From positions 434,001 through 498,000 of the forward strand of contig NZ_CP110008.1 of assembly GCF_025947285.1 (NCBI RefSeq): DNA of 64,000 bases. The letters run 5' to 3'. A model generated the notes under the pieces. The model was not told the DNA's origin and did not search any database. It was given only the letters and a program-made list of their open reading frames with translations. A program made the translations under genes and the position numbers. Position 1 is the stretch's first letter. Each line of letters begins with the position of its first letter. Origin of the DNA: Flavobacterium sp. N2820. GTDB taxonomy: Bacteria; Bacteroidota; Bacteroidia; Flavobacteriales; Flavobacteriaceae. Positions 23,945 through 32,449 of this stretch are shown piece by piece.

Positions 23945-24826
23945 ATGAATAGTAGGCAAAATCTCCTTTCTGGGAAAACTAAATATGTAATTGCATTGTT
24001 ATTACTAGTGTTAATTTCATTGGTTTTCTTTGTAAATACGAATAGCGATTTTGATCTTTCCAAAAGAGAAGTTTTACTGCGTAGAATAGGACATGAAATA
24101 CTTTTACAATCTGGTGATAGCACATCGAGAGTTCTTCCAATAAAGAAGATAGCTGATAATGAATACCAAATTAGTTTTGAGAAAGAATTTACTTTTCAAA
24201 CCGATTCTCTGGTGAATATTACCCAACGTTTGCTAGCTAAAGATTATCTTGTAAATGATTATGTAGTTAATGTGATTAATTGTGACAATTCTAGTGTAGC
24301 TTATGGATATGCTATTTCCAAAAACAAAAAAGATGATATTGTAGCATGTATTGGAAGAAAGCAACCCATTGCCTGTTATGTGATTACTATTAAATTTAAA
24401 CCAATTGGAATATTTACAGCAAATTATAAATATTTTATAGGAGGTTTATTGTTTTTAATGTTAGTTGGATTTGTTTTTTGGAAATCGAAACATAAGAAAG
24501 AATTACCAAAAGATTTGTCTAACAAACAATTCACTTTTGGTTCAGTTTTGTTTGATGTACAAAAGCGTCAATTAGAAATTAATAAAAAAACAATTGATTT
24601 AACAGCAACCGAAACGCGTTTATTGCTCATTTTTGCCACATCGCCTAATGAAACAATAGAAAGAAGCCGACTTCAAAAAGAGATTTGGGAAGACGAAGGC
24701 GTTATTGTAGGACGCAGTTTAGACATGTTCATATCAAAACTCAGAAAAAAACTGGAGCTTGACCCCAATATTAATATTGTAGTTATTCGTGGAAAAGGGT
24801 ATAAGCTTGAGGTTAATTTTTTATGA
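23945..24826 (+). CDS. Membrane-bound winged-helix transcriptional regulator
   Basis: A 293-residue one-component regulator. TM1 at about residues 13-30, an extracytoplasmic domain of about 130 residues (31-160, with Cys at 113, 135 and 144), TM2 at about 161-179, then a cytoplasmic OmpR/PhoB-type winged helix (196-292). In the last part, LTATETRLL, the recognition helix RSLDMFISKLRKKL (257-270) and the wing RGKGYKL are clear. DNA-binding domain at the C-terminus and sensor at the N-terminus is the reverse of CadC/ToxR, where DNA binding is N-terminal. The signal is unknown; the three cysteines outside hint at redox or metal sensing (inference). Confidence 0.87.
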   Translation: MNSRQNLLSGKTKYVIALLLLVLISLVFFVNTNSDFDLSKREVLLRRIGHEILLQSGDSTSRVLPIKKIADNEYQISFEKEFTFQTDSLVNITQRLLAKDYLVNDYVVNVINCDNSSVAYGYAISKNKKDDIVACIGRKQPIACYVITIKFKPIGIFTANYKYFIGGLLFLMLVGFVFWKSKHKKELPKDLSNKQFTFGSVLFDVQKRQLEINKKTIDLTATETRLLLIFATSPNETIERSRLQKEIWEDEGVIVGRSLDMFISKLRKKLELDPNINIVVIRGKGYKLEVNFL

Positions 24827-24832
24827 TTGTAG

Positions 24833-24853
24833 GCACGGATTGGAAATCCGCGC
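24833..24853. repeat. Short dispersed palindrome, family D
   Basis: CGGATT (24836-24841) and AATCCG (24845-24850) flank GGA, extended by GC on both sides. It lies 7 nt after the regulator stop codon. Its GC content is well above the surroundings. Confidence 0.55.
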
Positions 24854-24861
24854 TATCGGGT

Positions 24862-25338
24862 TTATTGGCCTTTTACTAATTCAATAATTTGATATTTTAT
24901 TTCTGGCTGTTTCGGAAGTTTTTTTTCAGTAATACTTATAACTCTATATCGACTTACAAGTTTTTTATTATGATACTTATCTAAGTATAAATTATCATCT
25001 TCTTTCTCAATTTTTATTGAATAATAATCTTTCTCAGTTGTTACTTTTCCACTTCCTGGCTCTTTGCAAACTTGAATTTCTTCTTCTCTTATTTTATTTT
25101 TTTTATAAAAATTCCATTGAATGAATTCACAACAGCTTTTTGATTGATAAAAGTAATTCATGTTACTATAAAGCTTAATTGAATCTGTTGAGTTGGAATT
25201 ACAAATAGTCCAAACTTTAGAATCATATCCGTGTTCTATTTTTAATAATTTTTTTAAGTTTTTTTTAGAAATGTCATTTTGAGCATAACAACTTAAAACT
25301 GTAACAATTGACAATGTAATTATAAAAATATACTTCAT
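24862..25338 (-). CDS. Secreted protein of unknown function
   Basis: A 158-residue protein with a signal peptide (MKYIFIITLSIVTVLSCYAQ). SC in the signal (LSC) allows a lipoprotein cleavage as an alternative. The mature part is mixed helix and strand, with a cysteine pair (KSCCEF) and two further Cys (WTICNSN, IQVCKE), and ends in a Lys-rich beta region. It resembles small exported proteins of Flavobacterium without known role. It faces the winged-helix regulator tail to tail. A -7 box lies at 25417-25424, giving a leader of about 70 nt. Confidence 0.75.
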   Translation of the reverse strand: MKYIFIITLSIVTVLSCYAQNDISKKNLKKLLKIEHGYDSKVWTICNSNSTDSIKLYSNMNYFYQSKSCCEFIQWNFYKKNKIREEEIQVCKEPGSGKVTTEKDYYSIKIEKEDDNLYLDKYHNKKLVSRYRVISITEKKLPKQPEIKYQIIELVKGQ

Positions 25339-25416
25339 TTTGAAATTTTATGTTTATCGGGGTGGATTCGAAACTTGCTACTAACTTGTTTATATGCGCT
25401 AAAAAGTAGCGTATTT

Positions 25417-25424
25417 CAAAAATA
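25417..25424 (-). promoter_or_regulatory. -7 promoter box for the secreted protein at 24862
   Basis: Minus-strand TATTTTTG, 78 nt before the ATG at 25338. The predicted leader contains a small hairpin (CGCTA 25397-25401, TAGCG 25407-25411). Confidence 0.4.
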
Positions 25425-25494
25425 TAAAAAAAGTTTACAACAACTATAACTATCTACTAAAAATCACTATTTTCGGTTATCTAAAACCTACCTA

Positions 25495-26265
25495 ATGAAA
25501 AAAATACTTTTTCTGTTTTTATTTATGAGTTCCATTTCTTTTGGGCAAAACAAGTTTACGGTATATTTTGATACGGATGCTGACCAATTAAAATTAAATG
25601 AATTGACTCGTTTTGATGATTTTTTTAGAAATAAAAAGGTTAAATTTACTAAACTCATAGGGTATTGCGATTATCGTGCGTCTAATGAATACAATGATAC
25701 TTTGGCATTGAACAGAGCAAATTTCGTTTCAAATATTATCGAAAAAGTTACCAATCAAAAGCAAATCGAAATCGAAAGTAAAGGTGAAAATTTCGAACAA
25801 AATTCCGATTTAGCTTTAAACCGTAAAGTTGAAATTTATTACGAAGAAATTCCTGTAAAAGTTGTAGAGGAAGTAGCGTCAAATGATTTATTAAATCAGG
25901 TTTCAAATGCTAAAGTGGGTGATAAACTCATTTTAAAAAACCTTTATTTTTATGATCGTTCCGGAATTCTTAGACCAGAATCTAAACCCGTTATGGAAGA
26001 ATTATTAGCGATAATGCACGCCAATCCAAAACTAAAAATCGAAATTCAAGGACATATTTGCTGTCAATTAGGAACTGATGTTGAAAATACCGCAAAAGTG
26101 AGAGCGTTAACGGTTTATAATTATCTCATCAACAAAGGAATTGCAGTAAATAGATTGAGTTTTAAAAGTTTTGGAAGTACAAAACCAATTCATAAAATTC
26201 CAGAAAAAACAGAAGAAGAACGCAATGAAAACCGCAGAGTAGAAATTCAAATTATTGAAAATTAA
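25495..26265 (+). CDS. Double OmpA-domain protein (first of a tandem pair)
   Basis: A 256-residue exported protein with signal peptide MKKILFLFLFMSSISFGQ and two OmpA-like peptidoglycan-binding domains in tandem, about residues 20-118 and 145-255. The first keeps the diaminopimelate-contacting Asp and Arg pattern (GYCDYRASNEYNDTLALNRA). The second has GHICCQLG (G186 to C190) where the family normally has GHTDxxG, so the Asp is replaced by Cys, while the Arg in KVRALTVYNYL remains. There is no transmembrane beta-barrel. The next gene is a paralogue with the same design, 56 nt downstream. Confidence 0.86.
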   Translation: MKKILFLFLFMSSISFGQNKFTVYFDTDADQLKLNELTRFDDFFRNKKVKFTKLIGYCDYRASNEYNDTLALNRANFVSNIIEKVTNQKQIEIESKGENFEQNSDLALNRKVEIYYEEIPVKVVEEVASNDLLNQVSNAKVGDKLILKNLYFYDRSGILRPESKPVMEELLAIMHANPKLKIEIQGHICCQLGTDVENTAKVRALTVYNYLINKGIAVNRLSFKSFGSTKPIHKIPEKTEEERNENRRVEIQIIEN

Positions 26266-26267
26266 TT

Positions 26268-26296
26268 TTGGCATACTTTTGTATGTAGTATATTTG
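26268..26296 (+). promoter_or_regulatory. Complete promoter for the second double-OmpA gene
   Basis: TTG (26268-26270), 18 nt spacer, TATATTTG (26289-26296), 25 nt before ATG 26322. A second TACTTTTG is at 26274-26281. This means the second paralogue can be expressed on its own. Confidence 0.6.
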
Positions 26297-26321
26297 TTGT
26301 TACTTCGTAAAAAGTAAAAAA

Positions 26322-27137
26322 ATGAAATTTGTATTTTCAATAGTATTTTTCTGGTTCGGCTATTTTGCCTTTTCGCAAGAACAAGTTACGTTCTATTTTG
26401 ATACTGATAAATTTGAACTCAACAAAACCGAATTGGCAAAATTGCAACAGTGGATTGCTGAAAATAAAACCTCAAAAATTTTATCCATCACAGGTTCTAC
26501 AGACGAAGTTGGAACTTCAGGGTACAACGATACTTTGTCACAAAAACGGGTGAGTTATATTTTTAATCACGTGAATGGTAAAATCAACATCAGACCCGAT
26601 TTTAAAAGTATTTCTTTGGGTGAAAAAGGAGCAACTTCAATAAATAAAGCAGAAAATCGAAAAGCGATAATTCACTATTTACTTGAAAAAGATTTAGAGA
26701 AAGAAGATGAAATTTTAGGGATAAAAGAAGCAGTCGAAGTAATAATTCCAGAAAATGCATCGTTAGAAGAAAAAGTAAAGTTGTCTAAAGTAGGCGCGAA
26801 AATTGTTTTGAAGAATATTAATTTTTACCAAAATACGTTTGCAACCGTTCCAGAATCACAAGGGGCCATGTATGATTTGTTATATGTGATGCAAAATAAT
26901 CCCAATTTAAAAATCGAAATTCAAGGTCATATTTGTTGCATAGCTAAAGATTATCGAAATCTATCTACCGATAGAGCAAAACAAATTAAACGTTTTTTAG
27001 TGTATAGTGGCATTCCTCAGCATCGCATTCAAACTAAAGGCTTTGGTGTTTCGCAACCTATTTATCCAATTCCAGAAGCTAGTGAAGAACAAGCTGCAGC
27101 GAATAGAAGAGTTGAGATTCAAATTTTAAGTAAATAA
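26322..27137 (+). CDS. Double OmpA-domain protein (second of a tandem pair)
   Basis: A 271-residue paralogue of the preceding gene with signal peptide (ending AFSQ) and two OmpA-like domains, about residues 20-115 and 160-270. The first has GSTDEVGTSGYNDTLSQKR, with the Asp and Arg needed for diaminopimelate binding. The second again carries GHICC (G202 to C206) in place of GHTD and keeps the Arg (STDRAKQIKRFL). Conservation of Cys-Cys in both paralogues argues that it is functional. The likely role is anchoring the outer membrane or a partner to peptidoglycan. The lipoprotein gene at 27149 follows by 11 nt. Confidence 0.86.
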   Translation: MKFVFSIVFFWFGYFAFSQEQVTFYFDTDKFELNKTELAKLQQWIAENKTSKILSITGSTDEVGTSGYNDTLSQKRVSYIFNHVNGKINIRPDFKSISLGEKGATSINKAENRKAIIHYLLEKDLEKEDEILGIKEAVEVIIPENASLEEKVKLSKVGAKIVLKNINFYQNTFATVPESQGAMYDLLYVMQNNPNLKIEIQGHICCIAKDYRNLSTDRAKQIKRFLVYSGIPQHRIQTKGFGVSQPIYPIPEASEEQAAANRRVEIQILSK

Positions 27138-27148
27138 ATTCAATACCA

Positions 27149-27592
27149 ATGAAAAAATATATTCCGTTTTTACTGTTAACCCTTACGCTATTAATTTCAA
27201 GTTGCGACAAATGTAATGAAGGAGATAATGCTACTCCAGCCTCAATTTTTATAGAGGTTATTGATGAAACAACGTTAGAAAATGTTTTTGCAAATGCAAC
27301 CTTTACAGCAGCTAATATTTCAGTTAAAGATTTAGATGATGAGCCAATTCCTTTTAATTTTATTTCCAATACGAATTTAATACAGTTGTTTCCAAATACT
27401 GAAAATCCGATTGGTAACACCTTTATCATAACGCTAAATAACGAAACTACTTCTACAATTGAAGAAATTACCATTACGCACGATGTTGCTGAGAACAAAG
27501 AGGAATGTTACACCACCTATACAATAGAAAATGTGCAAGCGCCAAATAATCCTTCTGAAGTAGTGAATGCAATTTATGTTGTAAAAATTTAA
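27149..27592 (+). CDS. Small lipoprotein of unknown function
   Basis: A 147-residue predicted lipoprotein, signal peptide MKKYIPFLLLTLTLLISSC with lipobox ISSC (Cys19) followed by DKC. The mature part is beta-rich, Thr/Asn-rich, with EECYTTYTIENV near the end, and looks like a small beta-sandwich. It starts 11 nt after the second double-OmpA gene and is likely in its transcript, so it may be an outer-membrane partner of those proteins (inference). Confidence 0.78.
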   Translation: MKKYIPFLLLTLTLLISSCDKCNEGDNATPASIFIEVIDETTLENVFANATFTAANISVKDLDDEPIPFNFISNTNLIQLFPNTENPIGNTFIITLNNETTSTIEEITITHDVAENKEECYTTYTIENVQAPNNPSEVVNAIYVVKI

Positions 27593-27633
27593 CAATTTCT
27601 AAATTCAAACTTCTAAATTCTAAATTTTAAAAC

Positions 27634-27641
27634 TATCTTTG
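27634..27641 (+). promoter_or_regulatory. -7 promoter box for the purM-like gene
   Basis: TATCTTTG, followed by a CA-rich leader of about 20 nt (ACAACTACAACACACAAC) before ATG 27668. No Shine-Dalgarno motif. Confidence 0.65.
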
Positions 27642-27667
27642 CGCCACAACTACAACACACAACATTC

Positions 27668-28846
27668 ATGAGTTCTGATACGAGCAAACGCTACAATTTA
27701 AGAGGAGTTTCGGCTTCCAAAGAAGATGTGCACCAAGCTATCAAAAACATCGACAAAGGCTTATTTCCACAAGCATTTTGTAAAATCATTCCTGATTATT
27801 TAACCAACGACGACCAATATTGCATTATTATGCATGCTGATGGCGCAGGAACAAAATCTTCCTTAGCCTATATGTATTGGAAAGAAACAGGCGATATTTC
27901 AGTTTGGAAAGGAATTGCTCAAGATGCATTAATCATGAATATTGATGATTTATTATGTGTCGGAGCAACCGATAACATTCTACTTTCATCCACTATCGGA
28001 AGAAATAAAAATTTAATTCCAGGCGAAGTAATTTCTGCGATTATCAACGGAACAGAAGAATTAATTTCGGATTTAAAAAATCACGGAGTTACCATACATT
28101 CAACTGGTGGAGAAACCGCTGATGTAGGCGATTTAGTGCGAACAATTATTGTTGATTCAACCGTAACGGCTCGTATGAAACGCGCTGATGTAATTGATAA
28201 CGCCAATATCCAAGCGGGTGATGTTATTGTAGGATTGGCTTCTTTTGGGCAAGCAACTTACGAAAAGGAATATAATGGAGGAATGGGAAGCAATGGCTTA
28301 ACTTCGGCACGTCATGATGTTTTTTCAAAATATTTGGCTGAAAAATATCCAGAAAGTTTTGATGCTTCGGTTCCAAATGAATTAGTCTATTCAGGTCAAA
28401 CCAAATTAACTGATGCAGTTGACAATAGTCCAATAAACGCTGGAAAATTAGTACTTTCTCCAACGAGAACGTATGCGCCAGTTATCAAAAAGATTTTATC
28501 AAAATACAATTCAAATCAAATTCACGGAATGGTGCACTGTAGCGGAGGAGCACAAACAAAAGTGCTTCACTTTGTAGAAAACGTTCACGTGATTAAAGAT
28601 AATTTATTTCCAGTACCACCATTGTTCCAATTAATTCAAGAACAATCAAAAACCGATTGGAAAGAAATGTACCAAGTATTCAACTGTGGTCACCGCATGG
28701 AAATATATGTTCCTGCAGCAGTAGCACAAGACATCATCGAAATTTCAAAATCATTCCACATCGATGCACAAATCGTTGGTAGAGTCGAGAAATCAAATAA
28801 TAAGAAATTAACAATTACATCCGAATACGGAACATTTGAATATTAA
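27668..28846 (+). CDS. purM: AIR synthetase-type enzyme (PurM-like)
   Basis: A 392-residue member of the PurM/AIR synthetase superfamily, expected to close phosphoribosylformylglycinamidine to AIR in purine synthesis. Visible landmarks are HADGAGTKSSLAY (the nucleotide-binding glycine loop), a NIDDLLCVGA segment (metal and substrate binding) and TGGETADVGDLV. It is longer than E. coli PurM (345 residues), as usual for the Bacteroidota form, which has an extended N-terminus and loops. The neighbour downstream is guaA, consistent with purine synthesis. The assignment as PurM rather than another superfamily member rests on these motifs and context. Confidence 0.85.
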   Translation: MSSDTSKRYNLRGVSASKEDVHQAIKNIDKGLFPQAFCKIIPDYLTNDDQYCIIMHADGAGTKSSLAYMYWKETGDISVWKGIAQDALIMNIDDLLCVGATDNILLSSTIGRNKNLIPGEVISAIINGTEELISDLKNHGVTIHSTGGETADVGDLVRTIIVDSTVTARMKRADVIDNANIQAGDVIVGLASFGQATYEKEYNGGMGSNGLTSARHDVFSKYLAEKYPESFDASVPNELVYSGQTKLTDAVDNSPINAGKLVLSPTRTYAPVIKKILSKYNSNQIHGMVHCSGGAQTKVLHFVENVHVIKDNLFPVPPLFQLIQEQSKTDWKEMYQVFNCGHRMEIYVPAAVAQDIIEISKSFHIDAQIVGRVEKSNNKKLTITSEYGTFEY

Positions 28847-28853
28847 TCTGTAG

Positions 28854-28873
28854 AGACAAGTCATGACTTGTCT
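28854..28873. repeat. Perfect 20-bp palindrome, family C
   Basis: AGACAAGTCATGACTTGTCT is a perfect palindrome with no loop, 7 nt after the purM-like stop codon and preceded by GTAG. It resembles the short GTAGAGAC-type elements scattered in Flavobacterium genomes, which is recalled and not searched. Confidence 0.65.
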
Positions 28874-28900
28874 TTCTGTTTTTAATGAAATTAAAATTTA

Positions 28901-28916
28901 CAACACAACAACAATA
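28901..28916 (+). promoter_or_regulatory. CAA-rich leader of guaA shared with pyrG
   Basis: CAACACAACAACAATA lies just before ATG 28919 and is identical to 33664-33679 before pyrG. It is unstructured and has no Shine-Dalgarno motif, so it may act as a translation enhancer. Confidence 0.5.
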
Positions 28917-28918
28917 AA

Positions 28919-30451
28919 ATGCAACACAACGTATTAATTTTAGATTTCGGTTCGCAATACACCCAATTAATTGCCCGAAGAGTAAGAGAATTAAACATTT
29001 TCTGCGAGATTTTTCCATTCGATAAAATTCCAGCAGATTTATCAACATATAAAGCCGTTATTTTAGGCGGAAGCCCTTGTTCAGTTCGTTCAGAAGAGGC
29101 ACTTCACCCTGATTTATCTCAAATTAGAGGAAAATTACCAGTTTTAGCAGTTTGTTACGGAGCGCAATATTTAGCCCATTTTTCAGGTGGAGAAGTGGCG
29201 GCTTCTAACACAAGAGAATACGGAAGAGCCAATCTTTCGTACATCAAAGAAAATGAAGTGTTTTTAGAAGGTGTTTCTGAAAATAGTCAGGTTTGGATGA
29301 GTCATTCGGATTCAATCAAGCAATTGCCAACAAACGGAGTTAAAATTGCGAGTACAAAAGACGTAGAAAACGCAGCTTATAAAATTGAAGGCGAAACGAC
29401 TTATGCTATTCAATTTCATCCAGAAGTATATCATTCAACAGATGGAAAACAAATGTTGGAAAACTTTTTAGTAAAAATTGCACAAGTGCCTCAAACTTTT
29501 ACGCCAAATGCTTTCGTAGAGGAAGTAGTTGCAGAAATGAAAGCTAAAATCGGAAACGATAAAGTAGTTTTAGGACTTTCTGGTGGTGTAGATTCAACTG
29601 TAGCAGCGGTTTTATTGAACAAAGCAATTGGAGAAAACCTATATTGTATTTTCGTAAATAATGGATTATTACGTAAAAACGAATTCCAAAATGTGCTAAA
29701 TCAGTACCAAGGAATGGGCTTAAATGTAAAAGGAGTAGATGCTTCGGCACGCTTTTTGGATGCCTTAGCGGGGTTAGATGATCCAGAAGCAAAACGTAAA
29801 GCTATTGGAAAAGCGTTTATTGAAGTTTTTGATGATGAAGCACACCAGTTAACCGATGTTAAATGGTTAGGTCAAGGTACGATTTATCCAGATGTTATTG
29901 AATCTGTTTCAGCAACAGGTGGACCATCAGCAACAATTAAATCGCATCATAATGTAGGTGGATTACCAGATTTCATGAAATTACAAGTGGTTGAACCTTT
30001 ACGAATGTTATTCAAAGACGAAGTGCGTAGAGTGGGTAGGTCATTAGGAATTGATGATGAATTATTAGGTCGTCATCCGTTTCCAGGACCGGGATTGGCG
30101 ATTCGTATTTTAGGGGATATTACGCCAGAAAAAGTAGCTATTTTGCAAGAAGTAGACGCCGTTTTCATCAACGGATTAAAAGAACACGGATTATACGATA
30201 AGGTTTGGCAAGCAGGAGCAATTTTATTGCCTGTAAATAGTGTAGGAGTAATGGGAGACGAGCGCACGTATGAAAAAGTAGTGGCATTGCGCGCTGTAGA
30301 ATCAACCGATGGAATGACCGCAGATTGGGTACATTTGCCATATGAGTTTTTAATGAAAATTTCTAACGAAATCATAAACAATGTTAGAGGTGTAAATAGA
30401 GTGGTGTATGATATCAGCTCAAAACCACCTGCTACTATTGAGTGGGAATAG
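28919..30451 (+). CDS. guaA: GMP synthase (glutamine-hydrolysing)
   Basis: Aminates XMP to GMP with ATP and glutamine. The N-terminal class I amidotransferase domain has the catalytic triad C79 (AVCYGAQ), H167 and E169 (FHPEV). The ATP-pyrophosphatase domain has the P-loop SGGVDST at residues 221-227, and the C-terminal dimerisation domain ends in the family motif KPPATIEWE. At 510 residues it is normal length. A 72-nt gap with a palindrome separates it from the purM-like gene. Confidence 0.97.
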   Translation: MQHNVLILDFGSQYTQLIARRVRELNIFCEIFPFDKIPADLSTYKAVILGGSPCSVRSEEALHPDLSQIRGKLPVLAVCYGAQYLAHFSGGEVAASNTREYGRANLSYIKENEVFLEGVSENSQVWMSHSDSIKQLPTNGVKIASTKDVENAAYKIEGETTYAIQFHPEVYHSTDGKQMLENFLVKIAQVPQTFTPNAFVEEVVAEMKAKIGNDKVVLGLSGGVDSTVAAVLLNKAIGENLYCIFVNNGLLRKNEFQNVLNQYQGMGLNVKGVDASARFLDALAGLDDPEAKRKAIGKAFIEVFDDEAHQLTDVKWLGQGTIYPDVIESVSATGGPSATIKSHHNVGGLPDFMKLQVVEPLRMLFKDEVRRVGRSLGIDDELLGRHPFPGPGLAIRILGDITPEKVAILQEVDAVFINGLKEHGLYDKVWQAGAILLPVNSVGVMGDERTYEKVVALRAVESTDGMTADWVHLPYEFLMKISNEIINNVRGVNRVVYDISSKPPATIEWE

Positions 30452-30503
30452 TTAAGTTAATAACAATATAATGGCAATTACAAGTTTCAATTTAGATTTT
30501 TAG

Positions 30504-30511
30504 TACATTTG
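30504..30511 (+). promoter_or_regulatory. -7 promoter box for the LysM-protein gene
   Basis: TACATTTG, about 40 nt before ATG 30551. No good -33 TTG at standard spacing. Confidence 0.45.
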
Positions 30512-30550
30512 AATTGGATTTTGAAATTGCCATTTTTTATATTTTATACC

Positions 30551-32449
30551 ATGAAGAACGTATTTTTTATTTACATTTTTTTGTTCACATTTGCCGTTGA
30601 AGCTCAAATTAAGCACAACGTTGCAAAAGGAGAAACTGTATATCAAATTGCTAAAAAATATCAAGTAACGCCTTTTGATATTTACCGGTTAAATCCGGAT
30701 GCAAAAAATGGAGTACAAGAAAATACGACTTTGTTAATTCCAAAAGCAGGTTCAAACACCTCAGGGATTACCCATAAAGTTGCGCCAAAAGAAACACTTT
30801 TTGGTATTGCAAAAAAATACAATGTGTCTGTTTCTGATATTGAAAAATGGAATAAAGATACCTTGCAAGAAGGATTGAAAATAGGTCAAGAAATTTATGT
30901 TTCAAAGCCTTCTGTTTCAAGCAAACCCAACATTCAAAAGGAAATCAAACCTGAAGTTAAAACTTTAGATGTTGTTAAAGAAGAAAAAGTAAAAACTACA
31001 ATTTCAACTTTTTCACACACGGTTGTTGCACAAGAAACCAAATATGGAATTGCTACAAAATACGGACTTTCAGTTGAGGAATTAGAAAAATTAAACCCGC
31101 AAATTGCAGAAGGATTAAAAGTGGGCGAAATCTTAAAAATTAAAACTACACAAGAAAAGAAAGTCACCATTGTAGGAAAAGGACAATACGAAGTGCAACC
31201 CAAAGAAACACTATTTAGTTTATCCAAAAAACTCAATATTTCTCAAGAAGATTTATTGGATTTGAATCCTGAATTGAAAAATGGTTTAAAAGAAGGAATG
31301 GTTTTAAATGTGCCTTCTAGAAAAATGGCAAGAGATACTGTTTTTTCTGCAAAACCAAAAGTTGATTTATTGCAAACGATTGATAAAAACGAACAAAAAG
31401 AATTGGTTTTATTCCTTCCGTTTAGTATGGATAAAATTGAAAATGATTCATTAAAATCAAAAACAGAACATCTAAAAACAAATAAATTTTTAAACTTAAC
31501 GTTAGATTTTTATGCTGGAGCTTTAAAAGCAGTTGATTCTGCTAAAGTATTAGGATTGCCAGTAAATGTTAAAATTTATGATGTTGAAAGTTCAAAATAT
31601 ACCTCAAACATCGCTTCAATTATTGCAAAAAATGATTTTTCTAATGTAGATGCGGTTATTGGTCCGTTCCAAAGTTCTCATGTTGAAAGTGCTGCACAAT
31701 TACTATCAAAATATAATATTCCAGTAATTTCGCCACTTTCAAAAGAAAAAGGTTTGGCTTTGCCTAATTTATATTATGCGATTCCTTCAGAAGAAAAATT
31801 AAAAGCTAATTTATTTGCTTATTTCAAACAAAAAGAAGGAAATGTAGTGGCAATTATTAGTACAAAGAAAAATACATCGAGAGATTATTTAACGGCAAAT
31901 TATCCAGAAGCTAAGCATGCTATTTTTAACGATAAAGGCGCTTTGGATATGGTTCATTTTAAAGCGCAATTGGTTAAAGGTAAACCAAATTTTGTGATTT
32001 TAGAAATAGAAAAATCTGGAACAATTCTGAGTATTACCAATACTTTAAAGAACTTGCAAAAGGAATATGACATTCAATTGGTGGTTTTTGAAGTGTATGA
32101 TGCGCTTAATTTTGAGGAAATTCCGATTAAGAATTTAACCGCTTTAAAAATGATGTATCCATCGGTAAGTAAAGTTATTGAAACACCTGAAGAATTCATT
32201 TTTGCGGCAGCATTTAAAAAAGACAATAACATTGCTCCCAACGCAGCAGCTGTAAAAGGTTTTGACATTACTTTTGATACCATTTTACGCATTTGTCAAG
32301 AAGAAGGATTTGTAAATTCGGTTTCAAAATACAAAACGGAATATGTTGGAAATAGTTTTGACTATTCGAATGAAAACGGCGCAAATAATAATAATGGTTG
32401 TTATTTATTATATTATGACAACGATTTAACAATTAAAAAAGCACAATAA
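30551..32449 (+). CDS. Secreted protein with four LysM domains and a periplasmic-binding-like domain
   Basis: A 632-residue exported protein: signal peptide (about 1-18, ending VEAQ), then four LysM repeats at about residues 20-65, 72-117, 155-200 and 212-258, each with the family G-E-T/K-E-T-x-x-x-I-A-x-K-Y and a final V/I-P or K-I. From about residue 280 a type 1 periplasmic-binding-like domain follows (ELVLFLPFSMD; VDAVIGPFQSSHVESAAQLL; IPVISPLSKEKG). LysM binds peptidoglycan, so the second domain would be held at the wall, perhaps sensing or scaffolding; its ligand is unknown. A TTG at 30509 is in frame, but ATG 30551 gives a proper signal peptide. Its stop overlaps the OsmC ATG. Confidence 0.88.
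   Translation: MKNVFFIYIFLFTFAVEAQIKHNVAKGETVYQIAKKYQVTPFDIYRLNPDAKNGVQENTTLLIPKAGSNTSGITHKVAPKETLFGIAKKYNVSVSDIEKWNKDTLQEGLKIGQEIYVSKPSVSSKPNIQKEIKPEVKTLDVVKEEKVKTTISTFSHTVVAQETKYGIATKYGLSVEELEKLNPQIAEGLKVGEILKIKTTQEKKVTIVGKGQYEVQPKETLFSLSKKLNISQEDLLDLNPELKNGLKEGMVLNVPSRKMARDTVFSAKPKVDLLQTIDKNEQKELVLFLPFSMDKIENDSLKSKTEHLKTNKFLNLTLDFYAGALKAVDSAKVLGLPVNVKIYDVESSKYTSNIASIIAKNDFSNVDAVIGPFQSSHVESAAQLLSKYNIPVISPLSKEKGLALPNLYYAIPSEEKLKANLFAYFKQKEGNVVAIISTKKNTSRDYLTANYPEAKHAIFNDKGALDMVHFKAQLVKGKPNFVILEIEKSGTILSITNTLKNLQKEYDIQLVVFEVYDALNFEEIPIKNLTALKMMYPSVSKVIETPEEFIFAAAFKKDNNIAPNAAAVKGFDITFDTILRICQEEGFVNSVSKYKTEYVGNSFDYSNENGANNNNGCYLLYYDNDLTIKKAQ

Noticed and set aside
25379..25424. Possible riboswitch or recombination site before the first double-OmpA gene
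   Set aside because: The only structure is a 5-bp hairpin; no known motif, no repeat elsewhere in the window.
28854..28873. Terminator of the purM-like gene
   Set aside because: The 20-bp palindrome has no loop and no following T-run long enough; it fits a dispersed repeat better.
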